From: Deltaproteobacteria bacterium
GTDB taxonomy: Bacteria; Desulfobacterota; Syntrophia; Syntrophales; UBA2192
Reading direction: 5' to 3'
DNA length: 9,638 bases
Assembly (NCBI GenBank): GCA_026388445.1
Contig: JAPLJU010000071.1
Location: 1 to 9,638, forward strand
Position 1 is the first letter of the stretch. The number at the start of each line of letters is the position of its first letter. Of this stretch, positions 1-5,501 are shown in pieces. The notes below the pieces were generated by a model. It had not been told where the DNA came from and ran no database searches. It saw nothing but the letters and a program-made list of their open reading frames with translations. A program made the position numbers and the translations under genes.

Positions 1-371
1 TCTCTCTGAATGTGGCGGTTAAAAGGTTGGTTGAAGGGTGGGCCGCGGGATCTCTTTTCCTGAAGGTAAAGCGGAAGGCGTGTACTTTGGTACCTCCTCA
101 TTACTGCTTCAGGGTCATCTATTTTACGGATGTCAGGAGATCAAAAAATGTCTATGTTTCTAGTATTATTTATCATTAATATTCATAATAGTGCCATCAG
201 GGAAACCCTGATTTTTAACTTCGGAATACCTGAGGTAGTGAAAGATGGGGGTGAAAGAGCAGTAGCAAAGATCACGATCTGTAATCCTTATACTCGACAG
301 TTGATTGAGGGCATTGAGTTTGATAAAATTAAAAATCTTAAATTGGAAAACCAGAGACGGGAAGGTGGAAT
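1..371. other. AT-rich left edge, no gene recognised
   Basis: No protein family could be recognised in this stretch. A plus-strand frame is open from the window edge to a TAA at 177-179 (about 58 residues, basic, no motif I know), so it could be the tail of a gene starting outside the window. A second plus-strand frame (130-390, 86 codons) overlaps the start of the phosphatase gene and has no convincing ribosome binding site. Base composition from about 130 on is clearly more AT-rich than the genes to the right. Only the promoter-like pair at 301-329 is listed separately. Confidence 0.4.
301..329 (+). promoter_or_regulatory. Candidate sigma-70 promoter of the phosphatase-like gene
   Basis: TTGATT (301-306), a 17-bp spacer and TAAAAT (324-329) match the -35/-10 consensus at 4/6 and 5/6 positions. 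The expected start near 336 leaves a leader of about 35 nt before the ATG at 372, with GGGAAGG (359-365) as ribosome binding site. The surrounding DNA is AT-rich, so chance matches are more likely here than elsewhere. Confidence 0.4.
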
Positions 372-802
372 ATGGAGAGCAAGTCGCTGAGACGTCTAAT
401 TGTATTCTATGTTTCTGCAGCAGCATTTCTTTTATCGGGTTATTCATCACATGCGATAACGTGTGAAACCACCTCAATCATCGGCCCGCGCCCTTCAACG
501 TGGGCGATTCAAATGAAAAGCACGTGCCACGTCCCGAATTTCTATAAGATCAACGACGACCTCTACCGCAGCGCGCAGCCAACAGCTATCGGAATGGAAC
601 AGCTCAGACAGCAGATAGGGATCAAAACAATCATAAACCTCAGGACATTTCATTCGGACACCGACGAGATCGGATCAACGGGTCTGCTCTTGACGAGATG
701 GTGAACGGAGGGTATGGGTTTTACCACCTGTGGACCAATATCATCCACTACATCCAGTCCGCAGATATAGATAAGCTGAAGAAAGCGATTCAAGCAAAAT
801 GA
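372..802 (+). pseudogene. Dual-specificity/tyrosine phosphatase-like protein, catalytic core deleted
   Basis: The first frame (372-704) begins with a signal peptide: basic MESKSLRR, a hydrophobic stretch, and a likely cleavage site after SHA. It continues with the start of an exported DSP/PTP-like phosphatase domain (NFYKINDDLYRSAQPT, KTIINLRTFHSD). After 'TGL' the frame ends within a few codons. A second frame, from about 689 to a TGA at 800-802, supplies the end of the same family: LDEMVNGGYGFYHLWTNI, then an amphipathic tail. What should lie between, roughly 60-65 residues with the HCxxxxxRTG phosphate-binding loop, is absent. Only a few bases separate the two family segments, so this is an internal deletion that also shifts frame, not a simple sequencing slip. 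Motif LLSGY resembles a lipobox LLSGC with Cys changed to Tyr, which one base change would explain. The product is expected to be inactive. The family assignment is from remembered consensus. Confidence 0.72.
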
Positions 803-910
803 ACTGCGGGGCAGACAAGACACCGAAAAATTGTTTATTTCTTATGTAAATCTTTAGATGCTCTGATTCCGAAGCGGTACAGACTCGTAGGTGAAAGAAG
901 TAACCAAAAC

Positions 911-929
911 TGTGCCCGTTTTGTGCCCG
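911..929. repeat. Direct repeat TGTGCCCG, two copies 11 bp apart
   Basis: TGTGCCCG occurs at 911-918 and 922-929, that is, about one helical turn apart. Such spacing is seen in binding sites of integrases and other DNA-binding proteins, but two 8-bp copies are little evidence. The nearby tRNA scar is the only reason to note them. Confidence 0.4.
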
Positions 930-944
930 CCGTATCCACTTTTT

Positions 945-974
945 CCTAATATCACCTAACATTTCCCAACTGGA
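945..974. repeat. 10-bp phased repeat CCTAAYAT, two good copies and one weak
   Basis: CCTAATATCA (945-954) and CCTAACATTT (955-964) share CCTAAYAT in direct orientation with a 10-bp period. CCCAACTGGA (965-974) continues the phase more weakly. Helically phased short repeats roughly 75-145 bp from a tRNA break resemble the arm-type sites of tyrosine recombinases. No integrase gene was recognised in the window, so that role is only a guess. Confidence 0.35.
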
Positions 975-980
975 TTGCTC

Positions 981-1031
981 AAAAAAAAGGCCAATGAAAT
1001 CACGCTATGACTTGAAAACATTGACCTTTTT
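981..1031 (-). terminator. Hairpin plus T8, likely intrinsic terminator of the half-tRNA unit
   Basis: The arms 984-996 (AAAAAGGCCAATG) and 1019-1031 (CATTGACCTTTTT) pair at 12 of 13 positions around a 22-nt loop. Read on the minus strand, the stem ends in a run of eight T (988-981), the pattern of a Rho-independent terminator. The stem is AT-rich and the loop large, so it is a weak one. It lies 19 nt beyond the end of the tRNA-Sec-like segment, and it could also end moeA transcripts. The A/T ends make it nearly symmetrical, so some termination from the plus strand is possible. Confidence 0.4.
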
Positions 1032-1049
1032 CAATTCACGTTATTTGCT

Positions 1050-1089
1050 TTTGAAGTCCAGGAGGCCCACCAGTGACCTTGGCACTTCC
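1050..1089 (-). tRNA. tRNA-Sec (UCA), 5' part only, broken at the end of the anticodon loop
   Basis: Read on the minus strand from 1089, the bases fit the 5' half of a bacterial selenocysteine tRNA. GGAAGTGC is an 8-nt acceptor strand, and the D arm pairs AGGTC with GGCCT around a loop containing CTGGTG. CTGGA is the 5' anticodon stem and CTTCAAA the anticodon loop, with TCA (1054-1052) reading UGA. The 8-nt acceptor and the CTGGA-CTTCAAA arm match E. coli selC as I remember it. After CTTCAAA the expected TCCAG, long variable arm, T arm and GCACTTCC acceptor strand are missing. A near-consensus promoter starts transcription a few bases upstream, which argues for a once-real gene. As it stands it cannot fold into a tRNA. 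An intact copy may exist elsewhere in the genome. The alternative is a chance resemblance, which I think unlikely given promoter, acceptor and anticodon arm together. Confidence 0.6.
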
Positions 1090-1098
1090 GCGATATTC

Positions 1099-1127
1099 AA
1101 GATACTAATTTCGCACTTGTATGTCAA
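1099..1127 (-). promoter_or_regulatory. Promoter of the tRNA-Sec-like gene
   Basis: On the minus strand TTGACA (1127-1122) is a perfect -35 hexamer. It is followed by a 17-bp spacer and TATCTT (1104-1099, 4/6 of the -10 consensus). The tRNA 5' end at 1089 lies 10 bases beyond the -10, so transcription would start about 2-4 nt upstream of it, as is usual for single tRNA genes. It sits between the moeA stop codon and the tRNA. Confidence 0.6.
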
Positions 1128-1155
1128 TGAGTTGCTGGCTGAGATACCGGTGTTC

Positions 1156-2376
1156 CTATGCCGTCTCGAAGGATCGGTCGATGAGCTGGACGGTGACCTC
1201 GTCACCTGCTATCAGCGACGTCACGTCCTCGGGCAGGACGATCAAGCCGTTGGCCATGACCATGGATTTCAGGATCCCCGAGCCCTGCTCGCCCGTCATG
1301 ACAGCGTAATACTTCCCTCCCTTCAACTCGACGACGGCGCGCAGGAAATACCTGAAGCCGGCCTTTTTCTGAAGGCCCTCCTTCAGGACGGCCTTCACGG
1401 CCGGGCGGAAGAGGTTCGTAAAGCCCGACATCCTGAGGATGGCCGGACGGACAAACTGCTCGAAGGAGACCATTACGGAAACGGGGTTTCCCGGAAGCCC
1501 GAAGACCGGCACACCCCCAATGGTCCCGAAGGCAAGGGGCCTTCCCGGCCGCATGGCGACCTTCCAGAACCGCATCGCGCCCAGCTCCCCCATTACATCC
1601 TTTACGAGGTCGTAGTCACCCACGGAGACGCCGCCTGAGGTAACGATGAGATCGGCGCCTTTTGCCGCCTCGAATTTCGAGATGAGATCCTCACGCGTGT
1701 CGCGGGCGATGCCGAGACGAAGCGGTATTGCGCCGCACTCGGCCACCTGGGCGGCAAGCGAGTAGCTGTTTGAGTTCGTGATCATCCCGGGGGCAAGCTC
1801 CCCGCCGATGTCCACCAGCTCGTCACCCGTGGAGAGGACGGCCACTTTCGGCCGCCTGTAAACGGCCACGTCGGGGCGGTTGAGCGCCGCGAACATGCCG
1901 ACCTCCGCTGGCCGGATGATCTTCCCCTTCGGGATGATGAGTTCGCCCTTCTTCACATCCTCGCCGGCAAGCCGGATATCGAGCCCCTTCTTCGCGGGGA
2001 CGTAAACCCGGACGCGGTCCCCGTCCTTCTCCGTGTCCTCCACGCGGGTGACGGCATCGGCCCCCGCAGGGATCGGGGCGCCCGTCATGATCCGTATGGC
2101 CTGGCCGGGGCCGATCGTCTTCGTCGAGACCCTTCCCGCCTGGATGTCGTCGATAACGGTTAGGACGACGGGCCTTTCGCGCGTGGCCCCCAGGGTATCG
2201 TCGAACCTCAGGACATAGCCGTCCATGGCCGAATTGGGAAGCGGCGGTATGTCGCGGTCCGAGGTGATATCCTCCCCCAGGACACGATTGAGGGCCTCCA
2301 GGATATTGACCTTTTCAAGCCGCAGAGGATTAATGACACCCAGGATCTGCTCCAGGGCCTTATCGACACTGATCAT
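1156..2376 (-). CDS. moeA: Molybdopterin molybdenumtransferase MoeA
   Basis: MoeA catalyses the last step of basic molybdenum cofactor synthesis in the cytoplasm: it exchanges the adenylyl group of adenylyl-molybdopterin for molybdate (or tungstate in some anaerobes). The 406 residues are the usual length. Family motifs follow in order: PPLPNSAMDGY (44-54), MTGAPIPAGAD (97-107), LSTGDEL (181-187), the MoCF-binding TSGGVSVGDYD (246-256), MRPGRPLAFG (275-284) and GLPGNPVS (293-300). The C-terminal beta-barrel domain IV is present (about 325-406). In the MRPGRP motif both lysines of the E. coli MKPGKP are arginine, a conservative change. GGGAGAGG lies just before the ATG at 2376 and supports that start. 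It follows cydB by 128 bp in the same direction and may be read through from the cyd promoter. Downstream on the same strand lies the tRNA-Sec remnant. Together these suggest a Mo/W selenoenzyme such as formate dehydrogenase, which is inference. Confidence 0.95.
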   Translation of the reverse strand: MISVDKALEQILGVINPLRLEKVNILEALNRVLGEDITSDRDIPPLPNSAMDGYVLRFDDTLGATRERPVVLTVIDDIQAGRVSTKTIGPGQAIRIMTGAPIPAGADAVTRVEDTEKDGDRVRVYVPAKKGLDIRLAGEDVKKGELIIPKGKIIRPAEVGMFAALNRPDVAVYRRPKVAVLSTGDELVDIGGELAPGMITNSNSYSLAAQVAECGAIPLRLGIARDTREDLISKFEAAKGADLIVTSGGVSVGDYDLVKDVMGELGAMRFWKVAMRPGRPLAFGTIGGVPVFGLPGNPVSVMVSFEQFVRPAILRMSGFTNLFRPAVKAVLKEGLQKKAGFRYFLRAVVELKGGKYYAVMTGEQGSGILKSMVMANGLIVLPEDVTSLIAGDEVTVQLIDRSFETA

Positions 2377-2504
2377 GTGTCCTCTCCCTATAGATGATGA
2401 GATTTTTGACCGGGGCGTCCATTGCGTCAGTGGGGCGAACTACGGTTATACTGTTCTCCAGCAGGAACACAGACTTTTCAATGTGTTCAACGATGAATGT
2501 TCTC

Positions 2505-3527
2505 TTAATATCCTTTGCCAGCTGTTTCGCCCGCTGTGACGCCATGGCGGAAGACACGGTACACCCAGACCTGGTAGGCGATCACGATGGGAACGAAAAT
2601 CAATGCCACGACGGTCATGATTCGCAGGGTGTAAATGCTGGAGGAAGAGTTGAAGGCCGTCAGGCTGAATGCCGGGTCAAGGCTCGACGGGATCAGGTTC
2701 GGGTAGAGGCCCACAATCCCTGTCAGCGTAACCATCACGATGGTGACGCACGATAAGAGGAAGGCCCTGAAGGCATCCGATTTCGTCAGAAAAATCCTCG
2801 TACCGACAAGGCCGCAGACGGCGACAGCCGGCACGACGAACCAGAGAGGGTTCCGCAGGAAGTTGTCGTAGAGCCGTGTCGCGAATGCGGTATAGATCAG
2901 GAAGAGGACGGCGACAAGCACAAGGGCCCTCCACGCTTGTGCGGCGAGCAACCCCGCTCTTTTGCTCAAGTCGCCCCCGGTCCTGAAGGCAAGCCACAGG
3001 CCCCCGTGAACGGTGAAAAGAAGAACAAAAAGGGCCCCCGTTATAAGTCCGTACGGGTTCAGGAGCGAAAGAAGGTTGCCGTGATAGCCCCTGGCATCCA
3101 TGGGAAGCCCCTGAAAGATGTTGCCGAAGGCGACCCCGAAGAGAAACGCCGGGACAAAGCTTCCGACGAAAATGGCCGCATCCCAGCCCTTTTTCCAGCC
3201 GGTGTTCTCAAGCTTTCCGCGGAACTCGAGGGCGACCCCCCGGATGATGAGCCCGAAGAGGATGATCAGGAGGGCCGAATAGAGGTAGCTGAACATGAGG
3301 GCGTAGGTGGTGGGGAAGGCGGCGAAGGTGGCGCCTCCCGCCGTGATCAGCCAGACTTCATTGCCGTCCCAGACCGGACCGATGCTGTGGATGATCGCCC
3401 TTTTTTCATTATCGTCCTTCCCCAGGAGGTTGTAGAGAATCCCCACGCCGAGATCGAAACCGTCGGTCATGAAATAGGCGGCCCAGAGAATTCCCCACAG
3501 CACAAACCAGGTGATCCGATATTCCAT
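2505..3527 (-). CDS. cydB: Cytochrome bd ubiquinol oxidase subunit II (CydB)
   Basis: CydB is the integral membrane partner of CydA in the bd-type terminal oxidase, which oxidises quinol and reduces oxygen to water in the cytoplasmic membrane. The 340 residues fit the family and show about eight to nine hydrophobic segments. Conserved stretches are GFDLGVG (23-29), GPVWDGNEVWL (50-60, with the Trp-Asp pair needed for haem assembly) and RGVALEFR (96-103). The ATG at 3527 is preceded by TAAGGAGG at a 6-7 nt distance, and this site contains the TAA stop of cydA, so the two genes are translationally close. No CydX-like small hydrophobic subunit follows cydB; the 128-bp gap to moeA encodes no membrane segment. 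Confidence 0.96.
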   Translation of the reverse strand: MEYRITWFVLWGILWAAYFMTDGFDLGVGILYNLLGKDDNEKRAIIHSIGPVWDGNEVWLITAGGATFAAFPTTYALMFSYLYSALLIILFGLIIRGVALEFRGKLENTGWKKGWDAAIFVGSFVPAFLFGVAFGNIFQGLPMDARGYHGNLLSLLNPYGLITGALFVLLFTVHGGLWLAFRTGGDLSKRAGLLAAQAWRALVLVAVLFLIYTAFATRLYDNFLRNPLWFVVPAVAVCGLVGTRIFLTKSDAFRAFLLSCVTIVMVTLTGIVGLYPNLIPSSLDPAFSLTAFNSSSSIYTLRIMTVVALIFVPIVIAYQVWVYRVFRHGVTAGETAGKGY

Positions 3528-3538
3528 GTCAACCCTCC

Positions 3539-4864
3539 TTAATATACCGTGCCCGTTTCCTCAGGCCCCTTTCCTGCGAATTTGGTCAGGAGGTAGATGT
3601 CCAGGATGCCGAGAAAGCTGTAGAGAAGGCCGAACCCGATGAGCGAGGCCATGACCTGCGAGGGCTCGAGGTTTTTTGACACCCCATCGGATGTCCGCAG
3701 GACCCCGTAGACGATCCATGGCTGACGACCCATCTCCGCCACGATCCACCCGAGCTGTGCCGCGATGTAGGGAAGCGGGATGGAGTAGAGCATGATCCGG
3801 AGAAAGAACGGGTACGACTCCAGACGGTCTTTCCTCGCGAGGTACCAGGCAACCAGCGAGAGGCCGATAAAAAGGAATCCCAGCCCCACCATGGTCCTGA
3901 AACTGACGAAGACCTCCATGACGGGCGGCCGATCCTTCTTTGGAAATTCCTTGAGCCCCTTGACCTCGGCGTTCCAGTCCTTGTAGGCCAGGAAACTTAC
4001 CATCTTGGGAATTCCGAGCGCCTCGACGGCGTTCCGTTCATTTTTCGTATCCGGGATAAGAATCATATAGAAAGGAACCGCTTTCTGTGTGTCCCACAGG
4101 GCCTCCATGGCGGCCAGTTTCGCCGGCTGGACCCTTCCCGCCTCGGCTCCATGGAAATCCCCGATGACGACGACAAGAACAGCGCTCGCCAGGGCGAAGG
4201 TCGCGGCCATTTTGAAGGAGCGCTTAAAGAAAGCCACATGCTGCTTGCGGAGGATATGGTAAGCAGAAATCCCCAGGACAAAAAAAGCCCCCACCACATA
4301 CCCCGAGGCGATCGTGTGGCCAAATTTCAGCCACCCGTAACTGCTCGTCAGGACAGCCCAGAAATCAACCATCTCCGCGCGGCCGTTTCGGATCACGTAA
4401 CCCACGGGATGCTGCATCCATCCATTGGCGATCAGGATCCAGAGTGCCGAGAGACTCCCCGCGATGGCCACGATCCAGATGGAGAGACAGTGGACCTTCT
4501 TGGAGACCCGGTCCCAGCCAAAAATCCAGACACCGATAAAAACGGACTCCAGGAAAAAGGCCACTGTGGCCTCGATGGCCAGGGGCACCCCGAAGATATC
4601 CCCCACGTATTTGGAGTATTCCGCCCAGTTCATCCCGAACTGGAACTCCAGGGTGATGCCGGTCACAACGCCGATGATGAAATTGATCAGGAAAAGTTTC
4701 CCCCAGAACTTTGTCATCTGGAGATAGAGATCATCCCCGCTCCTGACATAGAGCGTCTCCATCCAGGCGACAAGCAGGGAAAGACCCAGGGTGAGGGGGA
4801 CAAAAATGAAGTGAAAACCTGCCGTCATGGCGAACTGAAGCCTGCTGAGGGTCACGGTATCCAT
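3539..4864 (-). CDS. cydA: Cytochrome bd ubiquinol oxidase subunit I (CydA), short Q-loop type
   Basis: CydA carries all three haems (b558, b595, d) and the quinol site of cytochrome bd. From the chosen start (MDTVTLSRLQFAM) it has 441 residues. The axial ligands are visible: H18 (AGFHFIFVPL), H183 (KFGHTIASGY) and M325 (SFRTMVGLG). Proton-path acidic residues E98 and E106 lie in AIEATVAFFLES, Q-loop residues K249 and E254 in PAKLAAMEALW, and GRQPW spans 379-383. The length and lack of a long insertion after the Q-loop put it with the short-Q-loop oxidases of the Bacillus/Geobacillus type. An in-frame ATG at 4906 would add 14 residues but has no ribosome binding site and would start beside a repeat array, so I reject it. 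In a presumed anaerobe the enzyme probably protects against oxygen rather than supporting full aerobic growth. Confidence 0.96.
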   Translation of the reverse strand: MDTVTLSRLQFAMTAGFHFIFVPLTLGLSLLVAWMETLYVRSGDDLYLQMTKFWGKLFLINFIIGVVTGITLEFQFGMNWAEYSKYVGDIFGVPLAIEATVAFFLESVFIGVWIFGWDRVSKKVHCLSIWIVAIAGSLSALWILIANGWMQHPVGYVIRNGRAEMVDFWAVLTSSYGWLKFGHTIASGYVVGAFFVLGISAYHILRKQHVAFFKRSFKMAATFALASAVLVVVIGDFHGAEAGRVQPAKLAAMEALWDTQKAVPFYMILIPDTKNERNAVEALGIPKMVSFLAYKDWNAEVKGLKEFPKKDRPPVMEVFVSFRTMVGLGFLFIGLSLVAWYLARKDRLESYPFFLRIMLYSIPLPYIAAQLGWIVAEMGRQPWIVYGVLRTSDGVSKNLEPSQVMASLIGFGLLYSFLGILDIYLLTKFAGKGPEETGTVY

Positions 4865-4870
4865 CGGATT

Positions 4871-4875
4871 CTCCT
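4871..4875 (-). promoter_or_regulatory. Ribosome binding site fixing the cydA start
   Basis: AGGAG on the minus strand lies 6 nt before the ATG at 4864. This is ideal spacing and decides for this start over the in-frame ATG at 4906, which lacks any purine-rich site. Confidence 0.75.
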
Positions 4876-4906
4876 GTGCAGAGGCTGCTAACAGGGGCAC
4901 AGCCAA

Positions 4907-4948
4907 TTTTGAATTGTGAATATTGAATTACGAATGTTGAACTTCGAA
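4907..4948. repeat. Heptad array A, six units, consensus TTnnGAA
   Basis: Six successive 7-bp units fit without a gap: TTTTGAA, TTGTGAA, TATTGAA, TTACGAA, TGTTGAA, CTTCGAA. The last three bases are constant in all six, while the first four vary. The array lies in the presumed 5' leader of cydA, about 43 nt from its start codon. It is the same family as array C. Confidence 0.7.
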
Positions 4949-5087
4949 TTAAGTCTGACTATCGATGATCCAGTAATGCAACACCGTGCGCGATCGACCC
5001 CGGACCCGCAGCCTCAACAAGCGAAGCAGAAAAAAAGACATGGCTTCGGGTGTTTTCAGCAAACTTTCAGGGTTGCGGGATTGAGTA

Positions 5088-5120
5088 CCCCCTCGGAACA
5101 GACACCGGTTTCCGAGGGGG
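5088..5120 (-). promoter_or_regulatory. Perfect 11-bp hairpin at the presumed cyd transcript start
   Basis: CCCCCTCGGAA (5088-5098) and TTCCGAGGGGG (5110-5120) are perfectly complementary around an 11-nt loop. Neither side has a T-tract, so it is not an intrinsic terminator. The -10 of the minus-strand promoter ends at 5126, so transcripts should start at about 5119-5122 and carry this stem at their extreme 5' end. It may stabilise the mRNA, or as DNA it could be a palindromic operator covering the start site. Confidence 0.55.
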
Positions 5121-5125
5121 CCGCG

Positions 5126-5154
5126 ATTATATACGAGATTGCCTCCCATCACAA
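5126..5154 (-). promoter_or_regulatory. Probable cydAB(-moeA) promoter
   Basis: Read on the minus strand, TTGTGA (5154-5149) is followed by a 17-bp spacer and a perfect TATAAT (5131-5126). This gives a leader of about 255 nt before cydA. TTGTGA also resembles one half of a Rex (NADH-sensing repressor) operator, but the inverted TCACAA half is not found at the proper distance, so I do not call a Rex site. Confidence 0.55.
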
Positions 5155-5206
5155 CATAATTGAGGAATTTATTCTCCCTGACACGGGACCATAACCCCTT
5201 TTGCCC

Positions 5207-5235
5207 TTGAATAAATGGAACCTATGGCATATGTT
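5207..5235 (+). promoter_or_regulatory. Weak promoter candidate for nadA-mfd
   Basis: TTGAAT (5207-5212), a 17-bp spacer and TATGTT (5230-5235) each match consensus at 4 of 6 positions. A start near 5242 would place repeat arrays B to E inside the nadA leader. AT-rich context makes a chance match possible. Confidence 0.3.
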
Positions 5236-5246
5236 TATAAAATTAG

Positions 5247-5281
5247 GCGTAAGGCTAAGGGCGCAAGGCTAAGGGCAAAGG
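5247..5281. repeat. Heptad array B, five units, consensus GCnnARG
   Basis: GCGTAAG, GCTAAGG, GCGCAAG, GCTAAGG and GCAAAGG follow each other without a gap. They can also be seen as two 14-bp repeats plus a half. Units resemble those of array E. Confidence 0.65.
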
Positions 5282-5292
5282 GCCTGCCCCAA

Positions 5293-5320
5293 TTTTGAGT
5301 TTTGAGTTACGAGTTATGAA
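5293..5320. repeat. Heptad array C, four units, consensus TTnnGAR
   Basis: TTTTGAG twice, then TTACGAG and TTATGAA, in perfect 7-bp register, fading into TTAATTA. The consensus is that of array A, about 350 bp away and in the same orientation; both include a TTACGAR unit. Confidence 0.65.
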
Positions 5321-5333
5321 TTAATTAGTCTTT

Positions 5334-5368
5334 CTCACCGCTAATCACTGACCACTCATCACTCAGAC
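5334..5368. repeat. Heptad array D, five units, consensus CTnAnCA
   Basis: CTCACCG, CTAATCA, CTGACCA, CTCATCA and CTCAGAC are contiguous 7-bp units. The leading CT is constant and the middle bases vary. The consensus differs from the other arrays but the unit length is the same. Confidence 0.65.
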
Positions 5369-5402
5369 CTGTGGCCTGCTGGCCTATGACCCGCAGGGCC
5401 AA

Positions 5403-5430
5403 GCTCAAGGCATCGGGCTTTAGGCTAAAG
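5403..5430. repeat. Heptad array E, four units, consensus GCnnnRG
   Basis: GCTCAAG, GCATCGG, GCTTTAG and GCTAAAG run in 7-bp register. Further GC-led heptads (GCGAAAG, GCATGGC at 5458-5471) follow out of phase by one base. It resembles array B and ends about 70 bp before nadA. Confidence 0.5.
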
Positions 5431-5501
5431 GGCGTGGACAAAAAAACCAAGTCCAGGGCGAAAGGCATGGCCCCGACGGAAGAAAGCAGGGTGCTTAAGA
5501 T

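Larger units (their letters stand above)
803..1049. other. Intergenic region, possible remnant of an integrated element
   Basis: No supported gene. A minus-strand frame (741-962, 73 codons) has no family resemblance, and all three minus frames stay open over about 860-930, so openness means little. The stretch holds two sets of short direct repeats (911-929 and 945-974), a hairpin with a T-tract (981-1031) and, at its right end, the abrupt break of a tRNA-Sec-like gene. Minus-strand bases 976-965 read AATCCAGTTGGG. This could be a scrap of the 3' anticodon-stem strand, since TCCAG is complementary to CTGGA of the tRNA half, but no T-arm or acceptor strand follows. Confidence 0.4.
4865..5501. 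other. Divergent cydA-nadA intergenic region with heptad repeats
   Basis: No gene is supported in these 637 bp. Short open frames on both strands (for example 4949-5152 minus and 4916-5194 plus) are low-complexity and match no family. The region holds the cyd promoter with a hairpin at its start site, a weaker plus-strand promoter candidate before nadA, and five arrays of degenerate 7-bp tandem repeats that take up much of both presumed leaders. Confidence 0.6.

Noticed and set aside
741..962. Minus-strand frame as a possible integrase C-terminus
   Set aside because: Another minus frame here reads GGHKTGTVLV, loosely like integrase tails, but all three frames are open, the upstream part is stopped by TAG, and no catalytic residues are present.
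965..976. AATCCAGTTGGG on the minus strand as the 3' half of the tRNA-Sec after a 73-nt intron
   Set aside because: TCCAG could close the anticodon stem, but no variable arm, T arm (GGTTCGA) or GCACTTCC acceptor strand follows, so an intron-bearing tRNA is not supported.
994..1638. 214-codon plus-strand frame
   Set aside because: Most of it is antisense to moeA, and its start lies in the hairpin and tRNA fragment; no family resemblance.
2360..2557. 65-codon minus-strand frame bridging cydB and moeA
   Set aside because: It overlaps the end of cydB and the start of moeA in another frame, its only ATG is inside cydB, it has no clear ribosome binding site and no hydrophobic segment that would make it CydX. 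The middle part looks protein-like, so a relic cannot be excluded.
5022..5048. Weak inverted repeat CGAAGC/GCTTCG around an A-tract
   Set aside because: Only 6 bp with a 15-nt loop, and the A/T tract is inside the loop rather than after the stem; no functional reading.
5126..5154. Rex operator at the cyd promoter
   Set aside because: Only one TTGTGA half-site is present. The inverted TCACAA half at the needed spacing is missing.
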